NCBI GenBank assembly: GCA_900155495.1 | Contig: FTLJ01000205.1 | Coordinates: forward strand, 1 to 57,205 | Source: Porogramme epimiltina | Lineage: Eukaryota > Basidiomycota > Agaricomycetes > Polyporales > Polyporaceae | Direction: 5' to 3' | DNA: 57,205 bases | In this document: positions 56,966 to 57,205 of the stretch, in pieces | Layout of the letters: every line of letters starts with the position of its first letter | How positions within the stretch are numbered: position 1 is the stretch's first letter | Position numbers and translations under genes: made by a program | The notes under the pieces: model-generated | The model's database searches: none | What the model was told of the DNA's origin: nothing | What the model saw: the letters and a program-made list of their open reading frames with translations, nothing else

Positions 56966-57205
56966 GGGCCCTGGACATCCTCATCCACAACGCCGCCAAA
57001 ATGAAGGCCGGCAGCGTGTTCAAGGGCTTCGACCACTAGTGCGTCTTACGTCTTCGTTTGCATCTACCTTGCTCTAGCCTCTGATAGAGTCGCAGTGCCA
57101 ACATGGACGAGCTCGACGAAACAAATCATAGTCATCGCATCCGAGGCAGGCGACCCCCGCAACATCCACGCGGCCGGTCTCGTCGACGCCGCGGCGTACG
57201 GGATG
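56961..57205 (+). pseudogene. Short-chain dehydrogenase fragment, cut by the window edge
   Basis: ALDILIHNAAKMKAGSVFKG followed by FDH and a stop-like donor, then in a second block KQIIVIASEAGDPRNIHAAG and LVDAAAYGM at the edge, correspond to the NNAG-type turn and the later IVxxSSxAG...DAAAYG segment (Ser and Tyr of the active site region) of SDR enzymes. About 60 residues expected between the two parts (helix and NVxG strand) are absent, so this is probably a deleted copy. It could be part of a real gene only if unusual exons lie between. The right end is not in the window. Confidence 0.5.

Noticed and set aside
1..57205. Tyrosine-recombinase-led giant element, NLR genes or biosynthetic core enzymes
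   Set aside because: No DUF3435-type recombinase, NACHT/NB-ARC, polyketide synthase or non-ribosomal synthetase motif was seen on either strand.

Overview
The window looks like nuclear DNA of a basidiomycete, most likely an agaricomycete (mushroom or bracket-fungus class). Genes are cut by many introns of about 45-60 bases with GT-AG ends. The recognisable families are fungal, and there is a Plavaka-type TNP2 DNA transposon of the kind common in Agaricomycetes. It is an accessory, repeat-rich region rather than a housekeeping one. No tRNA, rRNA, CRISPR or bacterial-style operon was seen.

Two kinds of DNA alternate. The first is a set of open, spliceable genes from a few repeated families: RING or zinc-finger plus coiled-coil proteins (1387-4020, 31434-32238, 36280-37097); WD40 proteins ending in a membrane helix (4200-5850 on plus, 24321-25754 on minus); and three proteins sharing an unrecognised C-terminal domain of about 100 residues with a QLWVW core (9111-10313, 28035-29083 on minus, 55006-56475). 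There are also three unrecognised intact genes (19822-21125 on minus, 41780-42394, 44628-45878) and a small two-helix membrane ORF (49013-49446).

The second kind is a graveyard of broken pieces of ordinary host genes with frameshifts, stops or missing ends. They include a polytopic membrane protein, glutathione S-transferase, secreted-protein fragments, two class III aminotransferases, OS-9/Yos9 lectin, glutathione reductase, a jelly-roll-like ectodomain protein, G-protein alpha subunit, GH31 alpha-glucosidase, NAC beta and a short-chain dehydrogenase. Between them lie dispersed repeats: a TCTAAA-rich family in three copies, a 1.2-1.6 kb inverted pair at 26.2-27.8 and 42.9-44.1 kb, two small repeats, several minisatellites and TTAAG-rich tracts. 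The pattern fits repeated capture and decay of gene fragments by mobile elements.

The most striking object is the transposase gene at 49490-54797. Its first exons encode an 82-residue ubiquitin-like domain ending in Gly-Gly, which reads in frame through clean introns into a TNP2-type transposase with a SAP DNA-binding domain and an acidic tail. I saw no clear in-frame damage, although two internal junctions were not resolved. The co-occurrence of a ubiquitin-like domain, RING proteins, WD40 proteins and several membrane anchors suggests a ubiquitin-type theme, but that link is inference only.
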